DNA of 64,000 bases from Vibrio fortis (GTDB lineage: Bacteria; Pseudomonadota; Gammaproteobacteria; Enterobacterales; Vibrionaceae). A program made the translations under genes and the position numbers. The number at the start of each line of letters is the position of its first letter. The first letter of the stretch is position 1. The notes below the pieces were generated by a model that was not told the origin of the DNA, searched no databases, and saw only the letters and a program-made list of their open reading frames with translations. The stretch lies in assembly GCF_000695685.1 (NCBI RefSeq), contig NZ_JFFR01000020.1, positions 1 through 64,000 on the forward strand, read 5' to 3'. Of the stretch, positions 41,276-51,878 are shown piece after piece.

Positions 41276-41281
41276 TTATAA

Positions 41282-41308
41282 AATCAGGCAGCTATCGGCT
41301 GCCTGATT
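41282..41308 (+). terminator. Probable terminator after pepB
   Basis: An 11-bp stem AATCAGGCAGC/GCTGCCTGATT seven bases after the pepB stop. The T-run is poor (GTTACC), so termination may be partial. Confidence 0.55.
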
Positions 41309-41379
41309 GTTACCTAAACTCAATCAATGAGGGCAGGTGTCGTTTTAAATAACAACAAAAATGAAGTGAAGGAACCCCT

Positions 41380-41814
41380 ATGGCTCTAGAAAGAACGTTC
41401 TCAATTGTTAAGCCAGATGCTGTTAAACGTAACTTGATCGGCGAAATCTACCACCGCATTGAAAAAGCGGGCCTACAAATCGTTGCAGCTAAAATGGTGC
41501 ACTTAACAGAAGAGCAAGCGAGCGGTTTTTACGCGGAACACGAAGGCAAAGAATTCTTCCCAGCTCTTAAAGAGTTTATGACGTCTGGTCCTATCATGGT
41601 TCAGGTACTAGAAGGCGAAGATGCAATTTGTCGTTACCGCGAACTAATGGGTAAAACAAACCCTGAAGAAGCGGCGTGCGGTACTATCCGTGCAGACTAC
41701 GCAATTAGCATGCGTTACAACTCAGTACACGGCAGCGATAGCCCAGAGTCGGCAGCGCGCGAGATTGAGTTCTTCTTCCCTGAATCTGAAATTTGCCCAC
41801 GTCCTGCTGAATAA
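41380..41814 (+). CDS. ndk: Nucleoside diphosphate kinase
   Basis: Ndk moves the terminal phosphate between nucleoside triphosphates and diphosphates through a phosphohistidine. The 144 residues match the family; the start [15 protein letters not shown] and the active site [12 protein letters not shown] with H117 are intact. The gene has its own ribosome binding site (AAGGA) and is followed by a terminator. Confidence 0.98.
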   Translation: MALERTFSIVKPDAVKRNLIGEIYHRIEKAGLQIVAAKMVHLTEEQASGFYAEHEGKEFFPALKEFMTSGPIMVQVLEGEDAICRYRELMGKTNPEEAACGTIRADYAISMRYNSVHGSDSPESAAREIEFFFPESEICPRPAE

Positions 41815-41834
41815 GCAACGGGTTAACGATTCTC

Positions 41835-41862
41835 AAGGCTTCACTACGGTGAGGCCTTTTTT
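41835..41862 (+). terminator. Intrinsic terminator of ndk
   Basis: A 10-bp stem AAGGCTTCAC/GTGAGGCCTT including one G-U pair, with a short loop and six T. Confidence 0.9.
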
Positions 41863-41885
41863 GTATGTGGGTTTTACGTAGTTGG

Positions 41886-41987
41886 AGATTCCAGACATCT
41901 CGCTCCTCTATTCTGGAATGACGAGAAGGGAATGGGTTAGCTGTACCGTCATTCCCGATAGCGACGAAGGAGTGTAGTCGGGAATCT
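41886..41987. repeat. 102-bp nested palindromic repeat (MITE-like)
   Basis: The two ends, about 40 bp each, are imperfect inverted copies of each other (AGATTCCAGAC... inward and ...GTCGGGAATCT). Each end is itself a hairpin: GATTCCAGA with TTCTGGAAT on the left, and ATTCCCGA with TCGGGAAT on the right. The inner borders CGTCATTCC and GGAATGACG also pair. About 23 bases sit in the middle. The ATTCCCG/CGGGAAT core is common in intergenic repeats of vibrios and other bacteria. No coding capacity. Confidence 0.8.
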
Positions 41988-42151
41988 TGCTCTTATTTCC
42001 AGAATTGTAAGTAATGAAAGGTGGCTGTGTGAATTTTAATCACTTAACTTTGAATGTCTTAGTAAACACAGGGTTTTACAACCCTTGTTGAAGATGCGTA
42101 AAGGCTGTACAATTCGCGCCCTTAATTATTGTTCCGTCATTGAGAGGCACC

Positions 42152-43270
42152 ATGACCACAGCTAAAGTCAATCTACTCGATTTTGATCGTAAAGGTCTTC
42201 GTAAATTTTTCACAGAAGAATTGAATGAGAAAGCTTTTCGAGCAGATCAAGTAATGAAGTGGATGTACCACTTCGGTGTCGATGACTTCGAAAATATGAA
42301 CAACATCAACAAAAAGCTGCGTGAGAAACTTCAACGTCGCTGTGAGATTGTTGCACCTGTTGTTTCTGAAGCTCAACACTCTTCTGACGGTACAATCAAA
42401 TGGGCAATGCGTGTTGGCGACCAAGACGTTGAAACGGTATACATCCCGGATGGTGACCGTGCGACGCTGTGTGTATCATCACAAGTGGGTTGTGCCCTTG
42501 AATGTAAGTTCTGTTCTACTGCACAACAAGGCTTCAACCGTAACCTAAAAGTATCTGAGATTGTTGGCCAAATCTGGCGTGCATCTCGTGAGATTGGTCT
42601 TGAGAAAGAGACAGGTCGCCGCCCAATTACGAACGTAGTAATGATGGGCATGGGTGAGCCTCTACTTAACATGAAAAACCTAATGCCATCATTAGAAATC
42701 ATGTTGGATGATCTTGGCTTCGCTCTGTCTAAGCGTCGTGTAACAGTATCGACTTCTGGTGTTGTATCAGGTCTTGACCAAATGACGGGTAACATTGATG
42801 TTGCACTAGCAATCTCACTACACGCGCCAAATGACAAGCTACGTAGCGAAATCATGCCAATCAATGACCGTTGGGATATCGAAGACTTCCTAGCATCGGT
42901 ACGTCGTTACATCGCATCGTCAAACGCTAACCGCGGTAAAGTTACTGTTGAGTACGTGCTGCTTGATCATGTAAATGACGATATGGACCACGCTCGTGAA
43001 CTTGCTGAGCTAATGAAAGATACGCCATGTAAGATCAATCTGATTCCATTCAACCCGTACCCAGGTTCACCTTACAAGAAACCAAGCAACTCTCGTATTG
43101 ACCGTTTCCAGAAAACACTGATGGAATACGACTACACAGTGACAGTACGTAAGACCCGTGGTGATGATATCGATGCTGCATGTGGTCAGTTGGTAGGTGA
43201 TGTTATCGACCGTACCAAACGAACTAAGCAAAAAGCCGCTGCGGAAACTATTCCAGTAAAAGCGCTTTAA
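42152..43270 (+). CDS. rlmN: Dual-specificity RNA methyltransferase RlmN
   Basis: RlmN is a radical S-adenosylmethionine enzyme that methylates C2 of A2503 in 23S rRNA and of A37 in some tRNAs. The 372 residues carry the cluster motif C114-x3-C118-x2-C121 ([13 protein letters not shown]), the GMGEPLLN motif, and the conserved C-terminal cysteine in DIDAACGQL that forms the methylated intermediate. I start at [10 protein letters not shown] behind GAGAGG; the upstream TTG adds four residues. A terminator follows. Confidence 0.97.
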   Translation: MTTAKVNLLDFDRKGLRKFFTEELNEKAFRADQVMKWMYHFGVDDFENMNNINKKLREKLQRRCEIVAPVVSEAQHSSDGTIKWAMRVGDQDVETVYIPDGDRATLCVSSQVGCALECKFCSTAQQGFNRNLKVSEIVGQIWRASREIGLEKETGRRPITNVVMMGMGEPLLNMKNLMPSLEIMLDDLGFALSKRRVTVSTSGVVSGLDQMTGNIDVALAISLHAPNDKLRSEIMPINDRWDIEDFLASVRRYIASSNANRGKVTVEYVLLDHVNDDMDHARELAELMKDTPCKINLIPFNPYPGSPYKKPSNSRIDRFQKTLMEYDYTVTVRKTRGDDIDAACGQLVGDVIDRTKRTKQKAAAETIPVKAL

Positions 43271-43288
43271 TCCGCTATCCGTTTTAAT

Positions 43289-43326
43289 AACAAGCCAGAA
43301 GTTCACTTCTGGCTTGTTTGTTTTTG
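43289..43326 (+). terminator. Intrinsic terminator of rlmN
   Basis: A 13-bp perfect stem AACAAGCCAGAAG/CTTCTGGCTTGTT with a TTCA loop and a T-rich tail. Confidence 0.93.
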
Positions 43327-43713
43327 ACCGTTTATCACCTTTTGTCTGTTCATTACGCCACGCTTTTTTACATTTTTCGTTAAATTTTGTACAAAACCAT
43401 GAGCTAACGGTAAATTTTGTCGAAAGTGTTTTTGCCTTGTCATGGCATTAGCTTATGATTAAATCAGCTTAAACTCAGTTTAAGTGCTTACTTGCTACTC
43501 GAACCATCAATATGTCTATTTACTAGGTTGGCATTGAACAGATAGCTGCCTGAGAAAACCCTTTTGCATAGCAGTGTGTGGTTTTCGATTTCAAAAGGTT
43601 TTTGGTGCGAGTTGCAGGACAAATTCCACAAAGAGTGGGTTGTAAGATTGAGCGTAAACGACAATAAAAAATGGCTCTCGACAACCGACGATAATATTTA
43701 GAAGTTCAACTTT
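43327..43713 (+). other. Long leader/promoter region before rodZ
   Basis: No gene is seen in these 387 bases. In E. coli a pilF gene lies here, and no trace of it is present. Two copies of TAAATTTTGT occur at about 43382 and 43411. A palindrome CTTAAAC-TCA-GTTTAAG lies at 43468-43484. Between 43554 and 43603 one segment (GAAAACC-C-TTTTG) can pair either with GGTTTTC (43580-43586) or with CAAAAGGTTTT (43592-43602), giving mutually exclusive hairpins. Confidence 0.55.
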
Positions 43714-44658
43714 ATGAACACAGAACAAGATACACAAACTCCACAAGCGGCAGCTCCTGTATTGGAAGCTGGTACGATCCTTAAAAATCGACGTGAGTCG
43801 TTAGGTTTAACCCAACAGCAAGTCTCTTCTCGCTTAAAGCTGCGCGTTAGCTTGATTCAGCAGATTGAAGACAACCAATTTGATTCAGACCAAGTCGCCA
43901 TCTTTATGCGTGGTTACGTGCGTTCGTACGCCAAATACGTCAATTTGGATGAGAAAGTGGTTCTAGAGGCTTTAGATCACGCTGGTGATGTTCAACATCA
44001 AGAACAAGAGATGATGAGCTTCTCGCGCAAAACCAAAACGGAGAAACACAACAGCCGTATTATGCTGCTAACTTGGAGCATCTTCGCGGTTATTGCTGGT
44101 ATCTCTTCACTTTGGTGGTGGCAAAAACAGCAACAAGACACGCTTTCTCAATCATTTGTAGCTGAAGAAACTGCAGAAGAAGTTGTGGTCGATGATCTCA
44201 GTGACGACCAACTCACTACCTCTCTCGATCTGATTGAAGCTGAAACACCAGTAGTTGAAGCGCCTCAAGTAGTAGACAGCGAAGTAATGGCAGACGCCAG
44301 TGTTGCAACAGAAACGATGGAAGCTGACGTTGCTTCTGAGGTCGAAGCTCCTGTTGAACCTGTAGTGGCTGTTGTAGAGACAGAAGTCGCTGAACCAGAA
44401 GTCGTAATACCAGAACCTGTATCTAATGAGTTAGTAATGCAATTTAGCTCTGATTGCTGGATTCAAGTGAAAGACGCGACAGGCAGAACGCTGTCGACGG
44501 GCATTAAAAAAGCAGGTCAATCACTCAATTTATCAGGTGAAACACCGTATAAAGTGGTTATTGGCGCTCCAGAAGCCGTCTCAATGACATTTGCGAGTGA
44601 ACCTGTCGACCTTTCTGGGTATACTTCAGGCAAAGTAGCTAGAATAACCTTACCTTAG
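43714..44658 (+). CDS. rodZ: Cytoskeletal protein RodZ
   Basis: RodZ anchors MreB filaments to the inner membrane for rod-shape growth. The 314 residues have a cytoplasmic helix-turn-helix domain (about 17-85, [20 protein letters not shown]), a basic stretch, one membrane helix (about 116-136) and a long acidic Val/Glu/Ala-rich linker (about 145-250). The C-terminal periplasmic domain contains [17 protein letters not shown]. ispG starts seven bases after its stop, as in E. coli. Confidence 0.95.
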   Translation: MNTEQDTQTPQAAAPVLEAGTILKNRRESLGLTQQQVSSRLKLRVSLIQQIEDNQFDSDQVAIFMRGYVRSYAKYVNLDEKVVLEALDHAGDVQHQEQEMMSFSRKTKTEKHNSRIMLLTWSIFAVIAGISSLWWWQKQQQDTLSQSFVAEETAEEVVVDDLSDDQLTTSLDLIEAETPVVEAPQVVDSEVMADASVATETMEADVASEVEAPVEPVVAVVETEVAEPEVVIPEPVSNELVMQFSSDCWIQVKDATGRTLSTGIKKAGQSLNLSGETPYKVVIGAPEAVSMTFASEPVDLSGYTSGKVARITLP

Positions 44659-44665
44659 AGTTAAT

Positions 44666-45787
44666 ATGCAACACGAATCTCCTATTATTCGTCGCAAGTC
44701 GACCCGTATTTATGTGGGCGACGTGCCGATCGGTGATGGTGCACCAATTGCTGTGCAATCCATGACTAATACTCGAACAACAGACGTTGCGGCGACTGTT
44801 GCTCAAATTAAATCGCTAGAAAACGTTGGTGCTGATATTGTACGTGTCTCTGTTCCAACGATGGATGCAGCAGAAGCGTTCAAGCAGATCAAACAGCAAG
44901 TATCTGTACCTTTGGTCGCAGATATCCATTTCGACTACCGTATCGCTCTAAAAGTAGCTGAGTACGGCGTTGACTGTTTACGTATCAACCCAGGTAATAT
45001 CGGTAATGAGAGCCGTATTCGCTCTGTGGTTGACTGCGCTCGCGATAAAAATATCCCGATTCGTATTGGTGTTAACGGTGGTTCTCTAGAAAAAGACATT
45101 CAAGAGAAGTACACAGAGCCAACAGCAGAAGCGCTCGTTGAATCTGCAATGCGCCATGTGGACATTCTTGATCGTCTTAACTTTGATCAGTTTAAGGTCA
45201 GTGTTAAAGCATCAGACGTATTCCTAGCGGTAGGTTCATACCGTCTATTAGCACAGAAGATCGATCAGCCTCTACACTTAGGTATCACTGAAGCTGGTGG
45301 TGCTCGTGCGGGTGCGGTGAAGTCATCTGTTGGCTTAGGTATGCTTCTATCAGAAGGTATCGGTGATACGCTGCGTATCTCTCTAGCTGCAGACCCTGTT
45401 GAAGAGATCAAAGTTGGCTTTGATATTCTTAAGTCTTTGCGTATTCGCTCGCGCGGTATCAACTTTATCGCTTGTCCAAGCTGCTCTCGCCAAGAATTTG
45501 ATGTTATTAATACGGTTAATGCATTAGAAGAGCGCTTAGAAGACGTGATTACACCAATGGATGTATCGATCATCGGTTGTGTGGTAAATGGCCCTGGTGA
45601 AGCAGAAGTATCGCATTTAGGCCTTGCTGGTAGTGCTCGTAAGAGTGCGTTCTACGAAGACGGTAAACGTCAAAAAGAGCGTTTCGACAACAATGATCTT
45701 GTCGATCAGCTAGAAGCGAAGATCAGAGCAAAAGCGTCTGTGATGGATAAATCCAATCGCATTGACCTAAAGAACCTAGAAGATTAA
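44666..45787 (+). CDS. ispG: 4-hydroxy-3-methylbut-2-en-1-yl diphosphate synthase
   Basis: IspG (GcpE) is a [4Fe-4S] enzyme of the non-mevalonate isoprenoid pathway that makes HMBPP. The 373 residues (E. coli 372) contain the barrel start [15 protein letters not shown], the cluster cysteines in [14 protein letters not shown] and a third in [13 protein letters not shown]. It depends on the isc products and is probably cotranscribed with rodZ. Confidence 0.98.
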   Translation: MQHESPIIRRKSTRIYVGDVPIGDGAPIAVQSMTNTRTTDVAATVAQIKSLENVGADIVRVSVPTMDAAEAFKQIKQQVSVPLVADIHFDYRIALKVAEYGVDCLRINPGNIGNESRIRSVVDCARDKNIPIRIGVNGGSLEKDIQEKYTEPTAEALVESAMRHVDILDRLNFDQFKVSVKASDVFLAVGSYRLLAQKIDQPLHLGITEAGGARAGAVKSSVGLGMLLSEGIGDTLRISLAADPVEEIKVGFDILKSLRIRSRGINFIACPSCSRQEFDVINTVNALEERLEDVITPMDVSIIGCVVNGPGEAEVSHLGLAGSARKSAFYEDGKRQKERFDNNDLVDQLEAKIRAKASVMDKSNRIDLKNLED

Positions 45788-45848
45788 TACAACACGATGA
45801 GGTGAGGCGATTAGGCACACCTTGTCGTGAAGAATGACGGAAAAAATT

Positions 45849-47117
45849 GTGGCTAAAAATATCCAAGCAATCCGAGGCATGAACGACTGCCTTCCAACTC
45901 AATCACCACTTTGGCAGAAAGTAGAAAACGCAGTAAAAAGCGTAGTAAGCGCATACGGTTACAACGAAGTACGCATGCCTATCGTTGAAGAGACGAACCT
46001 ATTTAGCCGTGCTGTTGGTGAAGAGACTGACGTAGTTTCAAAAGAGATGTACACCTTTGAAGATCGCAACGGTGACAGCCTAACTCTACGTCCTGAAGGC
46101 ACAGCGGGTTGTGTTCGTTCATGTATCCAAAACAGCCTTATCAACCGTGATGAACAGCGTCTGTGGTACATGGGCCCAATGTTCCGTCACGAGCGTCCTC
46201 AAAAAGGTCGTTACCGTCAATTCCACCAATGTGGTGTGGAAGTGTTTGGTTTAGATGGTCCAGACGTTGACGCAGAACTTATCATGATGACCGCACGTCT
46301 ATGGCGTGAGCTAGGCATCGACAAGCACGTACGTCTGGAGCTGAACTCAATCGGTTCTACTGAAGACCGTGCAAACTACCGTACAGCGCTTGTTGCTTTC
46401 TTAGAGCAACACATCGACGTTCTGGATGAAGATTGTAAGCGTCGTATGCACACAAACCCACTGCGTGTTTTAGATACTAAGAACCCAGACGTACAAGCGA
46501 TTCTTGGTGATGCACCTCGCCTTTCTGAATATTTAGGTGAAGAGTCACAGCAACATTTTGCAGGTTTATGTGAACTTCTTGATGCTGTAGGTATCGAATA
46601 CCAAGTTAATGAGCGTCTAGTGCGTGGTCTTGACTACTACAACCGCACTGTATTTGAGTGGATTACTGACAGCCTAGGTGCACAAGGCACTGTATGTGGC
46701 GGTGGTCGTTACGATGGTCTAGTTGAGCAACTAGGCGGTAAAGCAACTAACGCAGTTGGTTTTGCAATGGGTCTAGAGCGTCTTGTTCTAATGATGGAGA
46801 CTCTAGAGCTAACAGAAGTACGTCGCAGCGTTGACGTATACATGGTTGCAGCAGGTGAAGGCACCATGATTGCGGGCATGCAATTGGCGAACGAACTGCG
46901 CGACAACATCGAAGGCGTTCGTGTAATGAACCACTTCGGTGGTGGTAGCTTCAAGAAACAATTTAAGCGTGCTGATAAAGTGGGCGCTGTCGTTGCACTG
47001 GTACTGGGTGAAAACGAAGTAGCAGACAACACAGTGGTATTGAAAGATCTGGTTGGTGGTGAACAAGAAGTTGTTGCCCAAGCAGACGTTGCTGCAAAAG
47101 TAGCGGCACTAATCTAA
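45849..47117 (+). CDS. hisS: Histidyl-tRNA synthetase
   Basis: A class II synthetase that charges tRNA-His. From the GTG at 45849 the protein has 422 residues and begins like E. coli HisS ([15 protein letters not shown]). Motif 2 is [16 protein letters not shown], the HisA-type motif [16 protein letters not shown] follows, and the C-terminal anticodon domain has [14 protein letters not shown]. An ATG at 45834 would add five residues (MTEKI) and cannot be ruled out. The GTG has ACGGAA eight bases upstream. Confidence 0.95.
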   Translation: MAKNIQAIRGMNDCLPTQSPLWQKVENAVKSVVSAYGYNEVRMPIVEETNLFSRAVGEETDVVSKEMYTFEDRNGDSLTLRPEGTAGCVRSCIQNSLINRDEQRLWYMGPMFRHERPQKGRYRQFHQCGVEVFGLDGPDVDAELIMMTARLWRELGIDKHVRLELNSIGSTEDRANYRTALVAFLEQHIDVLDEDCKRRMHTNPLRVLDTKNPDVQAILGDAPRLSEYLGEESQQHFAGLCELLDAVGIEYQVNERLVRGLDYYNRTVFEWITDSLGAQGTVCGGGRYDGLVEQLGGKATNAVGFAMGLERLVLMMETLELTEVRRSVDVYMVAAGEGTMIAGMQLANELRDNIEGVRVMNHFGGGSFKKQFKRADKVGAVVALVLGENEVADNTVVLKDLVGGEQEVVAQADVAAKVAALI

Positions 47118-47203
47118 GTCGCCCGCTGAGCAACCAAACGCTCAATATGAATATTCAACGCCAGCTGTTTGCTGGCGTTTAAAAGAATCAAAGAGGACAG
47201 GAA

Positions 47204-47818
47204 GTGGAACTTTACGATAGCGAAGAGCAACAAGTTGAAGCCATTAAAGACTGGTGGAAAGAGAACGGCAAGGCTGTAATCTTTGGTGCTGTGATTGGTT
47301 TAGGTGGTCTATTTGGCTGGCGCTATTACCAAGACTCAGTTACTCAGGCTCGTGAAGCAGCTTCTGAAAGCTACACCACAGCTATTTCTGCACTGGATGC
47401 AAAAGGCCTAGATGCACAAGCGGATATCCAAGCTTTCATCGATAGCAACAAAGACGCGGAGTACTCTGTACTTGCGGCGATGCAATTGGCAAAAGTACAG
47501 GTAGAGGCGGGTGATCTAGCAGCAGCGCTTGAGCAACTTGAGTGGGCACAGTCGGCGACAAAAGACGCGGCATTAGCTCCTCTGCTAGGCTACCGTGTAG
47601 CGCGTGTAAAAGCTGAGCAAGGTGAGTTTGACGCAGCTCTTAGCGAACTAGCGGCGATCACTGATGAATCTTGGAAGGGTCGTGTTGCTGAACTGCGTGG
47701 TGATATCTCACTGCGTAAAGGTGACAGCGATGCTGCATATGCGGCTTACACTGAAGCACAACAAGCTGTTGATGCTAGCCAAACGCTTCAAATCAAACTT
47801 GACGACTTAGCTAAATAA
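47204..47818 (+). CDS. yfgM: Inner-membrane TPR-like protein YfgM
   Basis: YfgM is an inner-membrane protein associated with the SecYEG-PpiD exit region and with stress response control in E. coli. The 204 residues have a short cytoplasmic start (ELYDSEEQQVEAIKDWWKEN), one membrane helix (about 24-42) and periplasmic helical repeats. It begins with GTG after AGGACAGGA. The order hisS-yfgM-bamB-der matches E. coli. BamB starts ten bases later. Confidence 0.94.
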   Translation: MELYDSEEQQVEAIKDWWKENGKAVIFGAVIGLGGLFGWRYYQDSVTQAREAASESYTTAISALDAKGLDAQADIQAFIDSNKDAEYSVLAAMQLAKVQVEAGDLAAALEQLEWAQSATKDAALAPLLGYRVARVKAEQGEFDAALSELAAITDESWKGRVAELRGDISLRKGDSDAAYAAYTEAQQAVDASQTLQIKLDDLAK

Positions 47819-47828
47819 GGCGCTTTGA

Positions 47829-48989
47829 ATGAAGAAGATGTTTCCCAAAGCGACACTGTGTGCAATAGCTCTAGGGCTACTTGCTGGCTGTGCGGGTGAA
47901 GAAGACACCGTTATCATGGCACCAGTGCCAACTGTAACGAGTGAATTTACGCCTTCTCAAGAGTGGTCTAACTCAGTGGGTGATGGCGTTGGTCATTACT
48001 TCTCAAAGCTCACGCCTGAATACGCATACGACAAAGTATTTGTTGCTAGCCGCGATGGTATGATCAAAGCGCTTGACCCAGAAACGGGTAAAGAGATCTG
48101 GAGAAACGATCTAGAGAAAGACGTGATTGCGCGTATCTCTGGTGGTTTGACGGCGGGCTACGGTAAGGTTTTCCTTGGTTCTGAAAACGGCGAGATGATC
48201 GCTGTTGATGAAGAGACAGGTGAAGAGCTATGGCGTGTTTCTGTTAACGGTGAAGTATTAGCGGCACCTGCAACAGAAAACAACATGGTTTTGGTTCACA
48301 CCAGCCGTGGCATGATGGTGGCGCTTGACCAAGCAACAGGTGAGGAAAAGTGGACCATCAGTACCGAAGTTCCTAGCTTAACCCTGCGTGGTGACAGTGC
48401 ACCTGTGACAGTATCTGGCGGTGTGTTCTGGGGAACGGCAAATGGTCGATTGGCTGCTGCTATCGTTGACCGTGGTCAGCTTATTTGGCAACAACCAGTA
48501 GGCACACCAAAAGGCGCGACTGAAATCGACCGTCTTGTTGATGTTGACTCTTCTCCAGTTGTCCTGGGTGGCACGCTTTATACTGTCGGCATTAATGGCC
48601 AACTGATTGCGATTGACCTACGTTCAGGCAAACCAGTGTGGAAGCGCAACTACTCTTCTGCTATTGATTTGGCAAGTGATGGTAGCCGTCTGTTTGTTGT
48701 TACAGATAACGATCACTTAGCTGCGGTTGATGCGCGCAGTGGTACAGAGATCTGGAGTACGTCTCTGCTTGAAAACCGCTTACTGACAGCACCTGCTATC
48801 ATTAACGGATACGTCGTGGTAGGAGATACAGAAGGTTACCTACACTGGCTAGACCGCGCAACAGGTGACTTTGTGGCACAGCAGCTGGTGGATGACAGTG
48901 GCTTTGCTGTAGCACCAATTGAGCTAGCTGACGGTTACCTTGTCGTTACTCGCAACGGCGATGTAAAGAAACTGACGATTAGCCAATAA
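47829..48989 (+). CDS. bamB: Outer-membrane assembly lipoprotein BamB
   Basis: BamB is the eight-bladed propeller lipoprotein of the beta-barrel assembly machine and binds BamA. The 386 residues have a lipobox LLAGC (C21). The PQQ-type repeats are easy to see (ALDPETGKEIWR, AVDEETGEELWR, ALDQATGEEKWT, AIDLRSGKPVWK, AVDARSGTEIWS). A terminator follows the stop. Confidence 0.97.
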   Translation: MKKMFPKATLCAIALGLLAGCAGEEDTVIMAPVPTVTSEFTPSQEWSNSVGDGVGHYFSKLTPEYAYDKVFVASRDGMIKALDPETGKEIWRNDLEKDVIARISGGLTAGYGKVFLGSENGEMIAVDEETGEELWRVSVNGEVLAAPATENNMVLVHTSRGMMVALDQATGEEKWTISTEVPSLTLRGDSAPVTVSGGVFWGTANGRLAAAIVDRGQLIWQQPVGTPKGATEIDRLVDVDSSPVVLGGTLYTVGINGQLIAIDLRSGKPVWKRNYSSAIDLASDGSRLFVVTDNDHLAAVDARSGTEIWSTSLLENRLLTAPAIINGYVVVGDTEGYLHWLDRATGDFVAQQLVDDSGFAVAPIELADGYLVVTRNGDVKKLTISQ

Positions 48990-49010
48990 AAGCGTGATAT
49001 AATTCACAGT

Positions 49011-49044
49011 CGGCTCCTGGTTGGTAACAGCCAGGGGCCGTTTT
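49011..49044 (+). terminator. Intrinsic terminator of bamB
   Basis: A stem CGGCTCCTGG/CCAGGGGCCG with one mismatch and a 10-base loop, followed by TTTTGTTGTT. Confidence 0.8.
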
Positions 49045-49148
49045 GTTGTTGTAAAATTAATAAAGCGTGTGGTTATAGGTAAGAGTTTAAACTTGCGAAC
49101 AAGTGTTTACCTATAACTACATTAAGAAAAGAAATTGTAGAGGTTGTT

Positions 49149-50630
49149 ATGGTACCTGTTGTTGCTCTAGTAGGGCGTCCGAACGTAGGTAAGTCTACGT
49201 TGTTTAACCGATTGACTCGAACTCGCGATGCATTGGTTGCGGATTTTCCTGGCTTAACGCGTGACCGTAAATATGGCCAAGCTCAGCTTGGTGAACACGA
49301 ATTTATTGTTATCGACACCGGCGGTATCGACGGTACTGAAGAAGGTGTTGAAACAAAAATGGCAGAACAGTCATTAGCGGCGATCGATGAAGCTGATGTT
49401 GTACTGTTCATGGTAGATGGCCGTGCTGGTCTAACACCGTCTGATATTGCTATCGCGAAGCACCTTCGCCAGCTAGAAAAGCCTTCAATGCTAGTAGTAA
49501 ACAAGGTTGATGGTATCGACCCTGATGCAGCAAGTGCGGACTTCTGGCAACTTGGCGTTGAAGACATGTACCAAATTGCTGCGGCTCACGGTCGTGGTGT
49601 AACGGCTCTTATCGATCTAGCACTAAACCCATTCGCAGAAGCGCTAAAAGCGGAAGCGGGTGAAGTGAGCGATTTGACTGAATTTGAAGATGAAGAAGCT
49701 GAGCAAGTTGATTTCACTGAAGAAGAAGCGGAAGCAGAATTCCAGCGTCTTCAAGATCAACCAATTAAGCTTGCGATCATTGGCCGTCCAAACGTAGGTA
49801 AATCAACGCTAACTAACCGTATTCTAGGTGAAGAGCGTGTGGTTGTTTACGATATGCCGGGTACAACACGTGACTCTATCTACATCCCGATGAGCCGTGA
49901 TGAGCGTGAATACGTTCTGATCGATACTGCGGGTGTACGTCGTCGTAAGAACATCAATGAAACGGTTGAGAAGTTCTCGGTTGTTAAAACGTTGAAGGCA
50001 GTTGAAGACGCTAACGTTGTTCTACTTGTAATTGATGCTCGCGAAAACATCTCTGATCAAGACTTGAGTCTGCTAGGTTTCGCTTTGAATGCTGGTCGTT
50101 CAATTGTGATCGCGGTAAACAAGTGGGACGGTCTAGATAACGACGTGAAAGAGCGCGTTAAGAAAGAGCTAGATCGCCGTCTTGGTTTCGTTGACTTTGC
50201 ACGTATCCACTTCATCTCTGCACTACATGGCACAGGTGTTGGTCACTTGTTTGAGTCTGTTCAAGAAGCTTACAAGTCAGCGACGACACGTGTAGGTACA
50301 TCGGTACTAACACGTATCATGAAGATGGCTACCGATGATCACCAACCGCCAATGGTTCGTGGCCGCCGTGTGAAGCTTAAGTACGCGCACGCGGGTGGTT
50401 ACAACCCACCGATCGTGGTTATCCACGGTAACCAAGTTCGTGAACTACCAGATTCGTACAAGCGTTACTTGATGAACTACTACCGTCGTTCTCTAGAGAT
50501 CATGGGTACACCGATTCGTATTCAGTTCCAGAACAGTGAGAACCCGTTTGAAGGTAAGACTAACAAGCTAACTGTCTCTCAAGAGCGTAAGCGTAAGCGC
50601 ATGATGAGCATGATGAAAGGCCGTAAGTAA
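49149..50630 (+). CDS. der: Ribosome biogenesis GTPase Der
   Basis: Der (EngA) is an essential GTPase with two tandem GTP-binding domains that helps assemble the 50S subunit. Both P-loops are GRPNVGKST (residues 9-17 and near 217). The first DTGG and second DTAG switch motifs and the two NKxD motifs (NKVDG, NKWDG) are present. An acidic linker (about 175-205) joins the domains, and the C-terminal KH-like domain ends [13 protein letters not shown]. Total 493 residues, as usual. Confidence 0.98.
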   Translation: MVPVVALVGRPNVGKSTLFNRLTRTRDALVADFPGLTRDRKYGQAQLGEHEFIVIDTGGIDGTEEGVETKMAEQSLAAIDEADVVLFMVDGRAGLTPSDIAIAKHLRQLEKPSMLVVNKVDGIDPDAASADFWQLGVEDMYQIAAAHGRGVTALIDLALNPFAEALKAEAGEVSDLTEFEDEEAEQVDFTEEEAEAEFQRLQDQPIKLAIIGRPNVGKSTLTNRILGEERVVVYDMPGTTRDSIYIPMSRDEREYVLIDTAGVRRRKNINETVEKFSVVKTLKAVEDANVVLLVIDARENISDQDLSLLGFALNAGRSIVIAVNKWDGLDNDVKERVKKELDRRLGFVDFARIHFISALHGTGVGHLFESVQEAYKSATTRVGTSVLTRIMKMATDDHQPPMVRGRRVKLKYAHAGGYNPPIVVIHGNQVRELPDSYKRYLMNYYRRSLEIMGTPIRIQFQNSENPFEGKTNKLTVSQERKRKRMMSMMKGRK

Positions 50631-50647
50631 CCTTTATAACTGATTTG

Positions 50648-50677
50648 ATACCCGAGCCGAGCTCGGGTATTTTTTTA
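50648..50677 (+). terminator. Intrinsic terminator of der
   Basis: Perfect 10-bp stem ATACCCGAGC/GCTCGGGTAT with CGA loop and seven T. Confidence 0.95.
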
Positions 50678-50703
50678 AGCAAAATTCATTAGAACTAAAA
50701 AAC

Positions 50704-51591
50704 ATGACCACACCGATTCAAATTAATCCAACTATCACTCAGTTTTGTCACCAAACTTGGAGCCTAAGCGCCACCGCGCAATACTTAGAGCAGCAAGCAG
50801 AGAAAACGTACCTTGTTGTTGATAAAACCCCATTTCACCCAGTCAGCCATATTTGGCCTGATCATCCTGCAGACCGTGGCTATATTGTTGTTAATCAACA
50901 GCAGATAGAGGTAGAAGACTGTCTGGTTGGAGCGATAGAACAATCGACTGGAAAACTCTTCGTTGCAGGAGATATTCCTGTTAAGCGAGATACAGAGGGG
51001 TGGGTGTTTGTTGTGGTGCATCAACTACCGGCTTCTTCAGAAGCGATTGAAGTTGGTGAACCTGTTGAGCTTCACGTCGATCAAGACTATCAAGATAGCC
51101 TTAGCCGTGGACACAGTGCAGGACACGTCGCATACCTTGCTTTAAATCAGGTACTTGCAGATCAATATTGGCGTAAAGATGCAGACAGAAAAGACCCATT
51201 GGGCCACTATGATTTCAATAGCTATGCCCAAGTTACCAGTTTTGTAACCCCTGATTTATGTACCGACAAATACCGCTTAGGCAAAACTCTCAAAAAACGC
51301 GGTCTCAATGTTGCGAATATGCTCGAAAATCTTTCTGAAATTGAAATCGCAGTCAATCAAACGATCGCTGATTGGTTAGAGCAAGAAAGTCCAGTTGCAA
51401 TGAAACTGGATGGTGAGTGTTTGACAGATTCCCGTTACTGGCAATGGAAGAAAAATGAAAGTACTTTAATTTCAATCCCTTGTGGTGGTACTCATATCAA
51501 TAGTACAGATGAGCTTGGTAACTTGGCCGTGAAATTGACCAAGCTTGATGACCAACACATTGAAATGCAGACGCATGTAAATCGAAGGTAA
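50704..51591 (+). CDS. Free-standing alanyl-tRNA editing protein (AlaX-like)
   Basis: A 295-residue protein related to the editing domain of alanyl-tRNA synthetase, expected to hydrolyse mischarged Ser- or Gly-tRNA-Ala in trans. The zinc-site motif HSAGH (H137, H141) corresponds to HxxxH, and PCGGTHI (C260, H264) to CxxxH. The N-terminal 120 residues form the beta-barrel lead-in. The synthetase catalytic core is absent, so it cannot charge tRNA. It has its own unit between the der terminator and the GGDEF gene. Substrate is inferred from the family only. Confidence 0.88.
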   Translation: MTTPIQINPTITQFCHQTWSLSATAQYLEQQAEKTYLVVDKTPFHPVSHIWPDHPADRGYIVVNQQQIEVEDCLVGAIEQSTGKLFVAGDIPVKRDTEGWVFVVVHQLPASSEAIEVGEPVELHVDQDYQDSLSRGHSAGHVAYLALNQVLADQYWRKDADRKDPLGHYDFNSYAQVTSFVTPDLCTDKYRLGKTLKKRGLNVANMLENLSEIEIAVNQTIADWLEQESPVAMKLDGECLTDSRYWQWKKNESTLISIPCGGTHINSTDELGNLAVKLTKLDDQHIEMQTHVNRR

Positions 51592-51878
51592 TTAGTCATA
51601 GATCGAATCTAGATGTTCTGTAAAGGTGACATATTTAAATATACATTGGTTTTATATTCTGTTTAAAATCCAAATGCAGCACATGTAACTTATGCTTTCG
51701 GTGTGTGGTGATATAAATATTCTTTTTGGGGTAGATCGCTGATCAAAATAGATAAAGCGAAAGATCAACCTATGATCTTCAGTTGTGTGTCGTGGTTACT
51801 TAGTGTGTTATTATTGAGTAAAAAGTAAACTTGCATAAGAACGGGTTGCTATCAATACACTTAATAAAGCTTTTGTGA

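Noticed and set aside
41863..42151. CRISPR-like array suggested by repeated GGAATGACG/CGTCATTCC
   Set aside because: There are only two inverted ends and no regular direct repeats with spacers; it is one nested palindrome.
43327..43713. Remnant of pilF between rlmN and rodZ
   Set aside because: No fragment of TPR or lipoprotein sequence is visible in any frame; absence of pilF at this place seems normal for vibrios as far as I recall.
45834..45848. ATG at 45834 as the hisS start
   Set aside because: Adds five residues not seen in the E. coli protein and lacks a good ribosome binding site; the GTG at 45849 is preferred but the ATG is not excluded.
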